Virus record (IMG/VR): IMGVR_UViG_3300046010_015054
Span: 106,106 to 170,105 of that record
From: a virus
Direction: 5' to 3' (one strand)
Length of the DNA stretch: 64,000 bases
Below, one piece after another: positions 50,292-60,426 of this stretch; within the stretch, counting starts at the first letter, position 1, and each line of letters begins with the position of its first letter. The translations under genes and the position numbers were made by a program. The notes beneath the pieces are model-generated. The model had not been told where the DNA came from. It was given only the letters and a program-made list of their open reading frames with translations, and did no database searches.

Positions 50292-53200
50292 TTATATACC
50301 AGAAGTTGTTACTATAGAATTTAAATCACTCTTAATGGTAGGGCTAGCATTTGGCGTAATCAAGTTCCCTTTACCTACTCCTGAAAGAGTTGTTCCATTG
50401 AATGTTACAAAAGTTCCATCTGTAATAGCTTTCCAAATCAGACAGCCCGCAGCTGCATAGCTTGTTGCTAAACTAGAAGCATTAGCTCCCATTTCAAGAT
50501 TTACATTTACAGCTTTAGTAAGTATAAGTACATTTGAATGAGTTGCTGAAACTCTATCAATTTCATAAACACCATTATACTCTAAAGGATAAGCATAACT
50601 ACCATCTCCATTTATAGCATCATAAGTGTCATTAACAGATGTTAAACTTCCTGAAGCAGTAGTACCTAAATTATAGTAGATAGAAACAAACCATCTTTCT
50701 CCTGCTGATAGGCTAGCTGAAATTGTGCTTGTTATAGTAGCAGGGGTAGATCCTGTAACTGCAGCAATTGCTGATTCATAACCATTATTGTCTATACCAG
50801 GTATAGCTATAAGATTAGTTAAGAATCCACCAAATAATGATAAAGTACTAAATGAACCTGTTGTAGCTGCTCCTCCAAATAAAGATGAACCACTAGGAAT
50901 ATAATAAGATGAAACCGAAGGCACACCAAATTCAGAACTTAAAACGCGAGCTGTATTTGGTATGTTAGCTGTTGTAGTGCGTTGAGTAATTTGTGGCTGT
51001 GAGTTTGGTGGTAAATTACTCTGTACTGAGAATGAAAAGAATATATCTTGAGGAGATATAGTAGCTACTGAACTTGTTGTGTCAACATTAAGAATTTGGC
51101 TAAGTTTTAAAGCACCACCAGTTGCAATTTGTGGGTAAGTTCCACCACCCCAAGCAAATTCATAAATGTTTGTGTTAAATAGATCAATTGAAGGTTGACC
51201 TAAAGTTGTAGCTCCAATGTTATCATTTTGGTAGTTTTGAACTACAAATGACTGAGTAAGTGAAGTACTATTAAGATTGTCAGTTGTATTTTTACTACCT
51301 AAATATCTTGGTTCATTCCACCATAAAGAAGTATAGTTTGAATCAGGTACAGAAACAGGAGCTGCTGAACCTGAAAGAATAGCTAAAATATTAACTGGAA
51401 TGTTTTGGCTAGTAGCGTAATCAACTTCTTGAAGTTTTGTATTTGGTCTATTTTCAATAGCATTATTGAAAGTAGCATTATAATCGTTGTTTTGGAAAGG
51501 ACCAGTAGCATCTGTTACTTTAGGACTTAATACAAGTAACTGGTTTAAGAAAGTTTGGGGATCTGAAAGTAGGTATTGTGCTGAGTTTCCAGGGGCAAAT
51601 TCAAAGAAATAGTAGTTACCACCATCTCTAGGAGAAATTGTAATTGGATAGAATGTAAATCCTCTCCAAATAATAGATTCTACATTTGCTAAAGTTAAAT
51701 TATTACTTTCACTTGCTAAATCAATACTATTAATTTTAGCATATTGAATATAAGGAGGAAATTTTTCTGGTAATCCACTTGGGGTTGGATTTTGACTCCA
51801 AAAAGCAGCTTCCCCTGCTATAGGTACTACTGAGCTAATAAATGTAGCTGAAGAGGTAGGAGTACCACCTGCTCCATCTCCACCATATAGGCTTACATTA
51901 TAAGTAGTAGGAGTTGTATCTACTTGTTTAAAAGTATTTGGTAAATTAAGTTCACCACCATTATCAGTATTAATCCAAGAACCACTAAATTCTCCATTAT
52001 AAAATTCATCTTGTGAGGAATGAATTTGGATATCTAGCCCATAAGGGTTAATTATACTTTCAGACCAGCTTTGAGTTACACCATAAACATTGGATAAACC
52101 ATTAGCTATATAGTATGGATTTGTACTTAAACCATTTAAATTATTAGTTGAACCTCCGGCACCACCAGTAACAAATACCATTTCAATAGAACCGGTATAG
52201 TCAAATAAAGATGAAGTAACTAATGGTTGTGGGTATTTACTTCTTTCAAGTAAGTTTTGTTTTACAACAACACCTGATGCAAGACTTGTTCTAGCAGGAA
52301 CAAAATCTTTAACCATGTTGAATAAAGAGTTATCAAAGAATTTAATAAGTCTTATGTAGTCTGTAAAGTTGTAATTGCCTATATATTTTTCAAAATAGCT
52401 ATTTGCTAATTTATCTAAGTCTGGGTAAGTATCTGATCTGCTAAAGCGTTGTCTTGGGTCACCAATAAATTCTCCAATGTTGAAGAATCCTAGTTGATCC
52501 ATAATATCCTCATTTATTTCATTTTGAGGAGAAAATGCTACTTCAACATAATTTACATTGTTTGTATAATTATTTTCTTCTTGACTATTTTGTTGAATTT
52601 GAATGTAGCGAGATAAAGTATCCCCTGCAGGTAAAATTTCAGTTATGTTGTGTATCTTGTTAGAAACTATATTTTTGATACCAGCAACTGGTTGATCTAT
52701 ATAAATAGTTTCTGTATTTGCTACAAAATTTGAAGTAGTTCCAATATAAAAGTTACTATTATTATTATCAAATGAGGATGTAGCAACCCAAGATCCTGTA
52801 ACTTTAGGGTGAATTGAAACTGAGCTAGTGTATAATTCTCCACCTAAAGAAGCTCTAAATGCTAGTTCTAAAGGAGCACCATCCCAAGATGCTGCTTCAA
52901 TAGAATCAGGATTCATTGTTATATTTTCAAAGCTTACAGGAGCAATTTTTTTAGTATAGTATTTTACTTCTTGTAAAGATCCTGAGAAAATACTAAGTGT
53001 TGAGAATGGAGAGCCAAAATTGTTACCTAAAGATGCTGAGATAGAAGTATCCCAAGAAGCTAAAGTTCCTACTACAGAATGAGATTGTAAAAATCCTATT
53101 TGACTGCCATCATCTCCATTATAGATGTTGTTAGCAGCATATAAAGTAAATCTACCAGAGTTATCATCTACAGTAACAGCTGTAGTCCACCAACCTCCAT

Positions 53201-55331
53201 CAAAGAAAGGTAAGTATACTCTTGCAAATGTTGTAGGGTCTCCATTAAAATCTGGGTAGAATTTTAAGAAAGCATATTCGTTGTATGGGTTAATTATAGA
53301 TCCACTATAAGAACCTGAAGCATTTACTGAACCTGAATATTCTAGGGATAAAAGTGATCCTTGATCTGTTACAAAGATAGATTGGCTTGGATAAAGTCTA
53401 GCAGATTGAACACCTGCTGTTTTAAATCTTAAAGCAACAGTTTCAGGTCTTTTGTTTGTGTTAGGAGTTGTCCAAGCATTGTTTAATTGGAATTCTGTTC
53501 CTACCCAACCACCATCTTGATAAAAATCATAGGCATAATTAAATTTTTGCTGCCATAGATCCCAATCATTTGTATTAATTTTATCTTTACCTCCAAATTC
53601 AGATACTCTTAAAATTGTATCAGGAATACCATAAATTGTAATAAGAGCTTTCAAACCATCAACTGTACCTTTTCTTTTTAAAAGAAGTGGTAAAGCGTTG
53701 TATAATCTTTTGTAAGTTCTATAGTTTACATCTTCTAGAGGAATAGGTTCTGCAGAAGAAGTAACATAGTTTGTGATAAGCTCTGAGCCGGTAGGAGGTA
53801 AATATCCTCCTTCAGGATTATATCCTAAAAGAGCAATATAAAGATCGTTAGAACTAAAGTTATTTTGGTAAAGTTTAATACCAAATGACCTTAAAGCATC
53901 TGCTACAAGATCTTTTGAAATACCAAAGTTAATTCTATTATCGTTATCGTATCTATTTTCTAAATCTTTAACATAAAGCCAGGTATTGTCAAAACTTTGA
54001 CCAACCATGTTTGTAAATAAAACATAAGGCTCGTTCAAGCTATCATCTCTAACAAACTCAGGAATAACATAAAATAAGTTATTAACGTTATTTTTATCGT
54101 ATTCTTGAGCAACTATTGATTGAGAATTAAACCAATTTATACCAACAGACGAAGTTGTAGAGTATAAAATGTATGGAGGATTTCCATTTTGTTTAGGCCA
54201 TGTTGTAGAAGAAGATTCGTAGTATAGATAATATTCGTAACCATCAAAATTGCGAATAATATCATTAATTTGATAAGCTAAAATAGCTATAGAAGATGAA
54301 ACAGGTGCTGAACCTGCTACTGATCCTGTTATATTTGTAAATAAAGATTGGGAAGTTTGGTATTCTTCTAATAATCCTAATTTATACTGAAAATTAGATA
54401 GTCTTTGGTAAGCAGAAGAAAGATAGATAAAATTATTATAGCTTGAATAATCTACATTTATTTCAATTCCTTTTTCTTCAAGTAAACTATCTAATTGATT
54501 AAATGCTCCTGATACTGAGGTTTGAGTTAAAGATGAAAAATTAATATAATCTGTTGAATTATTAATTTCAGTTTTAACATTTAAGTTAGTATTGGGGCCT
54601 GAGATTTTAATAAAATCATCAGGTAAGTCAAATACTTGACTAATAGAAATTTGGTAAGCAACAGATTCTGCTGCTTGTTCTACAACCCAACATGTAGACT
54701 TTACTTGAAATTGAGTAGGTAGAGCCTCATAAAGTTTAATGAGGATGGTTGGATTTGTAGGATCAGATAAATCTGTTGTAATATTGTTTGCAATTACTAA
54801 CTGATTTGAACCAAAGTCTAAGTAAAAATCTTTGTAAAATTCTACACTTGCTTTAATTTCTGCTTCTAATTCTCTTGCTAAAGGAATAAAAACAACATCA
54901 GGAATAGTATTTGAATCTAATCTAATTTCTGTTCTATCTGAACTGATTTCAGAAATAAAAAAATTGTTATCTATTGAAGAGCTTAAACGAGTCTTTAAAA
55001 AATTGTAAACTGTTATAAATTCACCAACACCAAACCCATATTCAGCTGCATCTACAACCGGGTCAATATTAATAGTAGAATAATACCCTTTGTTTTGAAG
55101 ATTAGGATCATCAGTTACAGTAAAATCTGTAAAAGAAATAGCGGGAGTGTCTACTGGGTAGAGTAAATCTTTTTGTAGGGAAAATACAAAGTATTCTACA
55201 TAATCATTAGATTCTCCAAATCTACCATCAATAAGAGAACTATTGATTAGGGATTCATCCTGTAGAGTATATGTTTGTAACTCTAAGGTTCTAGGATCTA
55301 CGGGTAATACTTGTATTATTTGATCAGCCAT
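50292..55331 (-). CDS. Very large tail/baseplate protein (1679 aa)
   Basis: Largest non-repeat gene. Around residues 545-580 is KRKGTVDGLKALITIYGIPD with a following TILRVSEFGG, a helix-turn motif resembling tail-protein-I-type baseplate proteins. A beta-sandwich resembling LamG/concanavalin folds is suggested at about 640-790 (strands such as NNFGSPFSTLSIFSGSLQEV). The C-terminal ~700 residues are Ser/Thr/Asn-rich beta structure. No enzymatic motif was found. Its position just after gp6/gp25-type genes and its size suggest a baseplate periphery protein (T4 gp7/gp10 role), with host-binding domains. It overlaps the upstream small gene by 8 bases. Confidence 0.65.
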   Translation of the reverse strand: MADQIIQVLPVDPRTLELQTYTLQDESLINSSLIDGRFGESNDYVEYFVFSLQKDLLYPVDTPAISFTDFTVTDDPNLQNKGYYSTINIDPVVDAAEYGFGVGEFITVYNFLKTRLSSSIDNNFFISEISSDRTEIRLDSNTIPDVVFIPLARELEAEIKASVEFYKDFYLDFGSNQLVIANNITTDLSDPTNPTILIKLYEALPTQFQVKSTCWVVEQAAESVAYQISISQVFDLPDDFIKISGPNTNLNVKTEINNSTDYINFSSLTQTSVSGAFNQLDSLLEEKGIEINVDYSSYNNFIYLSSAYQRLSNFQYKLGLLEEYQTSQSLFTNITGSVAGSAPVSSSIAILAYQINDIIRNFDGYEYYLYYESSSTTWPKQNGNPPYILYSTTSSVGINWFNSQSIVAQEYDKNNVNNLFYVIPEFVRDDSLNEPYVLFTNMVGQSFDNTWLYVKDLENRYDNDNRINFGISKDLVADALRSFGIKLYQNNFSSNDLYIALLGYNPEGGYLPPTGSELITNYVTSSAEPIPLEDVNYRTYKRLYNALPLLLKRKGTVDGLKALITIYGIPDTILRVSEFGGKDKINTNDWDLWQQKFNYAYDFYQDGGWVGTEFQLNNAWTTPNTNKRPETVALRFKTAGVQSARLYPSQSIFVTDQGSLLSLEYSGSVNASGSYSGSIINPYNEYAFLKFYPDFNGDPTTFARVYLPFFDGGWWTTAVTVDDNSGRFTLYAANNIYNGDDGSQIGFLQSHSVVGTLASWDTSISASLGNNFGSPFSTLSIFSGSLQEVKYYTKKIAPVSFENITMNPDSIEAASWDGAPLELAFRASLGGELYTSSVSIHPKVTGSWVATSSFDNNNSNFYIGTTSNFVANTETIYIDQPVAGIKNIVSNKIHNITEILPAGDTLSRYIQIQQNSQEENNYTNNVNYVEVAFSPQNEINEDIMDQLGFFNIGEFIGDPRQRFSRSDTYPDLDKLANSYFEKYIGNYNFTDYIRLIKFFDNSLFNMVKDFVPARTSLASGVVVKQNLLERSKYPQPLVTSSLFDYTGSIEMVFVTGGAGGSTNNLNGLSTNPYYIANGLSNVYGVTQSWSESIINPYGLDIQIHSSQDEFYNGEFSGSWINTDNGGELNLPNTFKQVDTTPTTYNVSLYGGDGAGGTPTSSATFISSVVPIAGEAAFWSQNPTPSGLPEKFPPYIQYAKINSIDLASESNNLTLANVESIIWRGFTFYPITISPRDGGNYYFFEFAPGNSAQYLLSDPQTFLNQLLVLSPKVTDATGPFQNNDYNATFNNAIENRPNTKLQEVDYATSQNIPVNILAILSGSAAPVSVPDSNYTSLWWNEPRYLGSKNTTDNLNSTSLTQSFVVQNYQNDNIGATTLGQPSIDLFNTNIYEFAWGGGTYPQIATGGALKLSQILNVDTTSSVATISPQDIFFSFSVQSNLPPNSQPQITQRTTTANIPNTARVLSSEFGVPSVSSYYIPSGSSLFGGAATTGSFSTLSLFGGFLTNLIAIPGIDNNGYESAIAAVTGSTPATITSTISASLSAGERWFVSIYYNLGTTASGSLTSVNDTYDAINGDGSYAYPLEYNGVYEIDRVSATHSNVLILTKAVNVNLEMGANASSLATSYAAAGCLIWKAITDGTFVTFNGTTLSGVGKGNLITPNASPTIKSDLNSIVTTSGI

Positions 55332-55683
55332 TTTGAGATGTAGTGGTTTGAAGATCAGTTAATTGTTGTAGTATATCTAAGTTTTCTTGTCTAAGATCTG
55401 TAATCTCGTCAATTAAAGCTTGGATTTGATCGTCTACAATATTTGATGCTCCAATATATTCTTGACTAGTTTTTATTAAATATTCGTGTGAGTTTGTAAC
55501 TCCAAATTTAGGAATATCGAAGAATAAAGCTTGATAATAAGTGAAAAATTCATCAACAGAAGGAAGAACACTACCAGTTTCAGCAGTAGTTGTAACTAAC
55601 TGCGTAAAACTAGTGTTAATGGTTCTTTCATATTGAGTTTTAGAAAAAACCTGCTTATTAAGATTTACTCTTTCTTGGCTCAT
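55324..55683 (-). CDS. Small baseplate-region protein (119 aa)
   Basis: Helical protein with a C-terminal coiled coil (DQIQALIDEITDLRQENLDI). The N-terminal half contains FFTYYQALFFDIPKFGVTNS, aromatic-rich. It overlaps the upstream gene by 4 bases and the downstream giant gene by 8, so all three are coupled. It could be an assembly chaperone or a small structural subunit for the 1679-residue protein; no family recognised. Confidence 0.6.
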   Translation of the reverse strand: MSQERVNLNKQVFSKTQYERTINTSFTQLVTTTAETGSVLPSVDEFFTYYQALFFDIPKFGVTNSHEYLIKTSQEYIGASNIVDDQIQALIDEITDLRQENLDILQQLTDLQTTTSQNG

Positions 55684-56816
55684 CCGTTAACAACTTTAAA
55701 ATTATATTCCATATCTTGTACTATAGTTGAACCACTAATAGTATATTGAAGTAATATAGTGTAATATCTTTCAGGTTGCAAGCCGTTCATATAAAGGAAG
55801 AAATAGCTTGATTCTTGGTCTGCGCTTAATTTTGTGTAATCTGGATCAAACGGAATTACGTATTCATTTGTATCTAAATCTTTGATAGCATATAAAGATG
55901 ATCCTGATGGTAAATAGAAATTTTGTGTGTAAAGTGAAGCTGTTTGGAATACAATTTCAGGATACTTAGGTCTACAATCCACTCTAAAACGTTGTATACT
56001 GCTAGAATAGAAGGTACCAGCATTGTTGGCGATTGATGCATAGACGTTGTCTGTAGGAACTATAATCTTATTAGAACCGGATATATTCCATGTGCTATCA
56101 TCCCACTTAAATTCTAATACTGGTGGGTAGATAGTATGTGTATCTACTGAGTAGTATTGAAGTACAGGTTGTACTGCTTTTGCAGAATTAAATTCAATAG
56201 AATCTTCCCATTTTACAAGGAAACCTTGGTTAACAAAATTTGAACTACTATACCATACACTTACTATATCTTTAACACCAACATTTAAGTCTTTATCACT
56301 ATGGTAAGTAAATGTTTGAGTTACAGGTAATTGAATTCCATTTGCAGATCCAGTATACCAAACTGCACCACCAGGGTTGCTAGTTTGCCAAGAGCCTGTT
56401 GTATAAGGTTGAAGACCACCTATGCTTGTAGGCCATAAAAGACCATTTGCGTAGTTTTGCCATCTCCAAGAAACACCATCTGTAGAAATAGGCTGATCTA
56501 AATATTTTCCTGTACCCATACCCCAGGATCCTGAAGCTGGGTATATTTCTAGAGTATAATCTAGATTGATGCTTTGAGCAGTAGCTATAAATAATTGAAA
56601 ATTCGCAGTCCAATCTGCGTTACCTACTAAATCATCTAAAACTGAGGTAATTTGGTCTTGGTTGAATTTTACTAAAAGTCTAGCTACTTGAGCACTACTA
56701 CTAAGAGCAAAATTAAGGTTTGTAGCATCTAAAATCTCATCTAATCCCGTATTCATGTTAGGGAATAGGGAATAAATCGTAGCGTCTTTTTCGGGGAAAA
56801 TTTTATATACTGCCAT
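55680..56816 (-). CDS. Baseplate structural protein (378 aa)
   Basis: Beta-rich, Trp/Tyr-rich protein. The C-terminal section RFRVDCRPKYPEIVFQTASL, then YAIKDLDTNEYVIPFDPDYT and LYMNGLQPERYYTILLQYTI, is the best-conserved-looking part and resembles proteins found next to gp6 in marine T4-like phages. Position (6 / this gene) and length suggest a wedge component comparable with T4 gp8 or gp7, but similarity to T4 is not visible by eye. One base separates it from the gp6-like stop. Confidence 0.6.
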   Translation of the reverse strand: MAVYKIFPEKDATIYSLFPNMNTGLDEILDATNLNFALSSSAQVARLLVKFNQDQITSVLDDLVGNADWTANFQLFIATAQSINLDYTLEIYPASGSWGMGTGKYLDQPISTDGVSWRWQNYANGLLWPTSIGGLQPYTTGSWQTSNPGGAVWYTGSANGIQLPVTQTFTYHSDKDLNVGVKDIVSVWYSSSNFVNQGFLVKWEDSIEFNSAKAVQPVLQYYSVDTHTIYPPVLEFKWDDSTWNISGSNKIIVPTDNVYASIANNAGTFYSSSIQRFRVDCRPKYPEIVFQTASLYTQNFYLPSGSSLYAIKDLDTNEYVIPFDPDYTKLSADQESSYFFLYMNGLQPERYYTILLQYTISGSTIVQDMEYNFKVVNG

Positions 56817-56817
56817 T

Positions 56818-58677
56818 TTATAATGTTACAATTCTTCCTTTAATATCAGTTGTTGGGTATTTTACTTCAAAAATCATTGGATCTAATGAAGGATATATAA
56901 CACCATTTACAGTAGCTCCATTTATGTCGTATGCGTATTGAGAATATCCGTTAGAAGTACCTACTTTATTAGATATAATTATATCTTTAATAGATTGAAC
57001 TCCAGGAACATTACTAATTAATACATAAAGATCACTTAAAATAATAGGTTGATTTATCTGCCAGTTTCTAATAGCAAATCTCTCAATTAAAGCATTTATA
57101 CATGCTAAAATAACATCATTTGAGTTGTAATTAGGTAACACAAGTATTTCAAAATCAACTCCTATGTTGATAATAAATGCGTCTTTAATGTTTACAGAAT
57201 CTCCAATAATTCTGTATTGTGCTAAATAAGTAGATAAATTTTGTTTTAAAGCATCACTAGCTACAGTTAAAGTACCATCGTTATTACTTGTTAAAACATA
57301 CAAGTCTAAAGTAGATGGTATTTCTCCTGGGAGAATGTTTTGTAGTTTAGTTTTTTCAATAAATGCTTTAGAAATACTACCATAAATGCTAGGTAAAGAT
57401 AAAGCTCTAACTAAATAATCTTCAGGAGTTACCGCTCTTAATTGAGTAGAGAAGTTTGCAAGTGTATTTTGTCTAATTTCTTCAATACTATCTCCATCTT
57501 GACCACCTGAAGCTGCTCTTGGATTATTTACAGCAACACTATTAAAGATAATATTTGCTTGAGATGCTGCTGAGCTAGGTAGATTGTTTAAGAATTGAAC
57601 ATTTGAAGTATTTAAAACAGTTAATACTCCTGAAGGGACATTGGCTATAACTCCACCTCCTGTTAAGTATCTAACAGTTAAAGTTGTATTAGAAGGAGCC
57701 AAACCATATGTGTTATTAAACATAAAGTTTGTAGGAGAGTATGCTGTTGTTAATTTACTTTGTTCAAATGGTAAACCTAAACCTACGTTATCAGGGTTAG
57801 GAACTATAACTTCAGTAATTTCGTTTGCAGTGCCAGCACCAAATTGTAATTCAAGAGATCCAGTATTAATAAAACGAGTACTAAATCTTCTAGGAACCTT
57901 TTTTAATCTTAGTAGATAAGGTACTTGAGCATTATTAGCACTAAAGTTAGGGTCATTTTGTGGAGTGTTTTGAATAGTATCAAAAATAGCATCTTCTGCT
58001 AAAGCAGGTACTTCATACCACTCGTTACCATCACTATCAAATATATCTAAAATTCCAATAAGTTGTTCGTCATTAATAACAACTGTTGCAAATTCTTGTG
58101 GAGTGCCAAAAGAGAATGTAGTTGTATTAATTGTAGCTGAAATTCCTCTTGCTGTTTTCTTTAAAAGATAGTATGAAGGTTGAGTACCTGTGTATGTAAA
58201 TACACTAATTTCTGTTGGATTATTTGAACTTGATACTGAAAAATCTACTTTGTCTTGAACTAAAAAGCTAATATTACTATCATTATTAGCTGAGACAACT
58301 GAATTTTGCTCAACAACTAAAGTGTAAGACCAATCTGGGTTTCCTGTAACAGAATTGGCTGGGAGTTGTTGATAAAAATCTATATCACAAGTAGCTACAC
58401 CCGTAACATTAGGTTTATATCCTAACATATAAGCTAAATTAAATAAATTAGCTGGTTCTCTTGTATATTGAAGATAAGTTTCTTGGATTTGATTATCTAA
58501 ATAGAAAGAAATTACATCACCTACATAAGCTGCCATTTCCATAAACATCATTCCTGGTGATGCTTCTGTAAAGTCGTTGTAGGTGGTTGGGAAATAAGTT
58601 TTGCTGTAATTAATTAAAGCTTGTCTTATCTGCCCAAAATCTTTGTTTATATATTGTATGTTTCTATTAGTTGCCAT
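56818..58677 (-). CDS. 6: Baseplate wedge protein (gp6-like)
   Basis: In T4, gp6 forms the inner iris of the baseplate that opens during sheath contraction. Strong N-terminal signature: INKDFGQIRQALINYSKTYF, then NDFTEASPGMMFMEMAAYVG and DVISFYLDNQIQETYLQYTR (about residues 36-80). The body has a baseplate-J-like core with RAASGGQDGDSIEEIRQNTL and NFSTQLRAVTPEDYLVRALS (about 385-430). Length 619 residues matches T4 gp6 (660). It shares one base with the gp25-like stop, giving gp25-gp6 coupling as in T4-like phages. Confidence 0.93.
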   Translation of the reverse strand: MATNRNIQYINKDFGQIRQALINYSKTYFPTTYNDFTEASPGMMFMEMAAYVGDVISFYLDNQIQETYLQYTREPANLFNLAYMLGYKPNVTGVATCDIDFYQQLPANSVTGNPDWSYTLVVEQNSVVSANNDSNISFLVQDKVDFSVSSSNNPTEISVFTYTGTQPSYYLLKKTARGISATINTTTFSFGTPQEFATVVINDEQLIGILDIFDSDGNEWYEVPALAEDAIFDTIQNTPQNDPNFSANNAQVPYLLRLKKVPRRFSTRFINTGSLELQFGAGTANEITEVIVPNPDNVGLGLPFEQSKLTTAYSPTNFMFNNTYGLAPSNTTLTVRYLTGGGVIANVPSGVLTVLNTSNVQFLNNLPSSAASQANIIFNSVAVNNPRAASGGQDGDSIEEIRQNTLANFSTQLRAVTPEDYLVRALSLPSIYGSISKAFIEKTKLQNILPGEIPSTLDLYVLTSNNDGTLTVASDALKQNLSTYLAQYRIIGDSVNIKDAFIINIGVDFEILVLPNYNSNDVILACINALIERFAIRNWQINQPIILSDLYVLISNVPGVQSIKDIIISNKVGTSNGYSQYAYDINGATVNGVIYPSLDPMIFEVKYPTTDIKGRIVTL

Positions 58678-59084
58678 TATGCAAATTCAAGATTAATAGT
58701 ATCTCTTATATCAGTATTTGAGACATTGTATGTTATAGTTACTAAAATTGTATTGTAATCCGTATTTTGACTTACTATTAGATCGTCAATTACAACATTA
58801 GGAAAATTTCTTCTAATTTCTTCAGATACCATTTCCTCAACTCCATCTAAAGTTCTACTAGTAATTTGCTCAAAAATTATTGATCTTAAATTTGAGCCAA
58901 AGTTAGGATTTAATGGTCTTTCTCCTTTATTAGTTAAGAAAAAATTAATTAAATTATATTTTGTTGCCTCTCTTGTAGTATAGTTAGAGGTAAATACAGC
59001 ATTTCCAGAAAGAGGAAGATTAACCCCTACCGCATATCTCGGTTTTAAATCAATAGGGGCTATATTTCTTGCTCCGAATGCCAT
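58677..59084 (-). CDS. 25: Baseplate wedge protein (gp25-like)
   Basis: GPW/gp25 family, a small lysozyme-fold subunit that nucleates the sheath at the baseplate. Conserved blocks: GVNLPLSGNAVFTSNYTTRE (about residues 19-38), then ATKYNLINFFLTNKGERPLN and NPNFGSNLRSIIFEQI, the family signature 'LLxTxxGERxxxPxFG'. The 135-residue length matches T4 gp25 (132). Overlaps both neighbours by one base. Confidence 0.93.
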   Translation of the reverse strand: MAFGARNIAPIDLKPRYAVGVNLPLSGNAVFTSNYTTREATKYNLINFFLTNKGERPLNPNFGSNLRSIIFEQITSRTLDGVEEMVSEEIRRNFPNVVIDDLIVSQNTDYNTILVTITYNVSNTDIRDTINLEFA

Positions 59085-59461
59085 TATTTATTCATTAAGG
59101 CCATAATTTGGTCTAATCCTACAGTACCCTGAGGTAAAGATGAACCTTCAGCAGTTGTGTTTATACCTTGAGGTACTTGAAAAGAATTTAGGTTAGCAGT
59201 AGTCATAGAAATTGTATCTTGTCCTCTTCGCATATCTCCAATAATACTTTCCATCATAGCTCTTTTTTCAAGTGCTGATGTAGCTGAAGGTTGTGTGATA
59301 ACGGGAGAATTTGTTACCCCCATTCCGCCTACTCCAACAGGAGTACCTTCTAGAGTTAGTTTAGGTGCACGAACTGCTTCCAAAAGGATATCTTTTAGTT
59401 CCTCTTGAATAGCTTCTTTTACTGCTTCTTTGATTATTTTTTTAAAATCGGTCGACTTCAT
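59084..59461 (-). CDS. Hypothetical protein with MKxxDFKxxIKEA start (125 aa)
   Basis: The N-terminus (MKSTDFKKIIKEAVKEAIQE) nearly matches that of the protein at 37.3-37.7 kb and ends in IKE-A, resembling a T4 capsid-targeting or prohead-cleavage peptide. The rest is unstructured-looking, Gly/Thr/Pro-rich, with GTPVGVGGMGVTNSPVITQP. It lies among baseplate genes, which makes a head role less certain. Overlaps gp25-like by one base. No family recognised. Confidence 0.6.
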   Translation of the reverse strand: MKSTDFKKIIKEAVKEAIQEELKDILLEAVRAPKLTLEGTPVGVGGMGVTNSPVITQPSATSALEKRAMMESIIGDMRRGQDTISMTTANLNSFQVPQGINTTAEGSSLPQGTVGLDQIMALMNK

Positions 59462-59465
59462 AATA

Positions 59466-59473
59466 ATAAATAT
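59466..59473 (-). promoter_or_regulatory. ATATTTAT motif before IKEA-start gene in baseplate block
   Basis: Sense TAATATTTATTATTATG; 4 bases before the ATG. Confidence 0.45.
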
Positions 59474-59478
59474 TAAAT

Positions 59479-60426
59479 TTAATAAGCTTTTAAATTATCT
59501 CTGTCAATTATGAATTTTAATTCATTTATTAAAGTTTGTGGATTTGTTGTAAATGAAAGTTCTGATTCAAGTACAGGGATACCAAATTGATTTAGTGCTA
59601 AAGCTCTTAACTGATTAATAGTTGGACTAAATGCTACAGTTTCAATTTGAAAAGTAAAACCTTGATATGTGTTGTCTGGGGTGGTTGTTTCAACTGGTAA
59701 ATTGGGTAATTCTGAAAGAGTTACATTAGGGTTACATAATAAAATAAGTTTATCAAATTGTTGAAGTAAATTGATAATTTGAGTAAATACATTAACAGTG
59801 ATTGTTAATGGAATATTTACAGCACTTAATGTACTTTGTGCCTTTTCAACTTTAGGTTGAAAAACTCTAATTTGCTTTTGAACTAAATCTAAAGTAGAAA
59901 CTGCAGGTCCTAAAACAGGTGCAGGTAAAAGTCCAGTTGCAGTTGAAACAATAGTTGCAGTTTCAACACCAGAAGCAACTCTAAGAGCTGTATTTAATCC
60001 GTTTGTAATTTGAGATAAAGTAGTAATTGAATTATTAAGAGTACCAAATTGTGTATTTAATCTCGTTAATACTCCAACAATATTATCTCTAGTTGCTACT
60101 AATTGAGCTAATCTAGCAGGGGTAGGACAAAATCTTTCTTTTAAAACATTAGGATCTAAACCTTCACCTTCAGCTGTATTAAATTCTGGAAGGTTAAGTT
60201 CTTGGGATAAAGATTGTAATTTAGGAAGAACTAAAGTAATAGCTTTTTGTCCTAAATCTAAAACACGTTTTCCTAAAGCTGCTTGACCTTTAAGTTTTAA
60301 ATTATTAGGTACAGCATTTTCTATTAAATTAGCGGGCAGACTTTGCGATTTAGCTAATTCATTATTAGAATTAGTTAAAGAAGCACGTCGCTGTCTTTCA
60401 TTTTCTATTTGAGAAGGAGTTGCCAT
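59479..60426 (-). CDS. Structural protein, baseplate region (315 aa)
   Basis: Mostly helical with long Leu/Ala/Val helices in the middle (NNSITTLSQITNGLNTALRV, about residues 131-150) and a beta-type C-terminal part (TYQGFTFQIETVAFSPTINQ). The N-terminus is charged and Asn/Gln-rich. It lies between the spike-like and gp25-like genes and shares one base with the former. T4-like phages of marine bacteria have a similar-sized unnamed protein here (memory). Possible hub or tail-tube-associated component (gp48/gp54 role cannot be assigned). Confidence 0.6.
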   Translation of the reverse strand: MATPSQIENERQRRASLTNSNNELAKSQSLPANLIENAVPNNLKLKGQAALGKRVLDLGQKAITLVLPKLQSLSQELNLPEFNTAEGEGLDPNVLKERFCPTPARLAQLVATRDNIVGVLTRLNTQFGTLNNSITTLSQITNGLNTALRVASGVETATIVSTATGLLPAPVLGPAVSTLDLVQKQIRVFQPKVEKAQSTLSAVNIPLTITVNVFTQIINLLQQFDKLILLCNPNVTLSELPNLPVETTTPDNTYQGFTFQIETVAFSPTINQLRALALNQFGIPVLESELSFTTNPQTLINELKFIIDRDNLKAY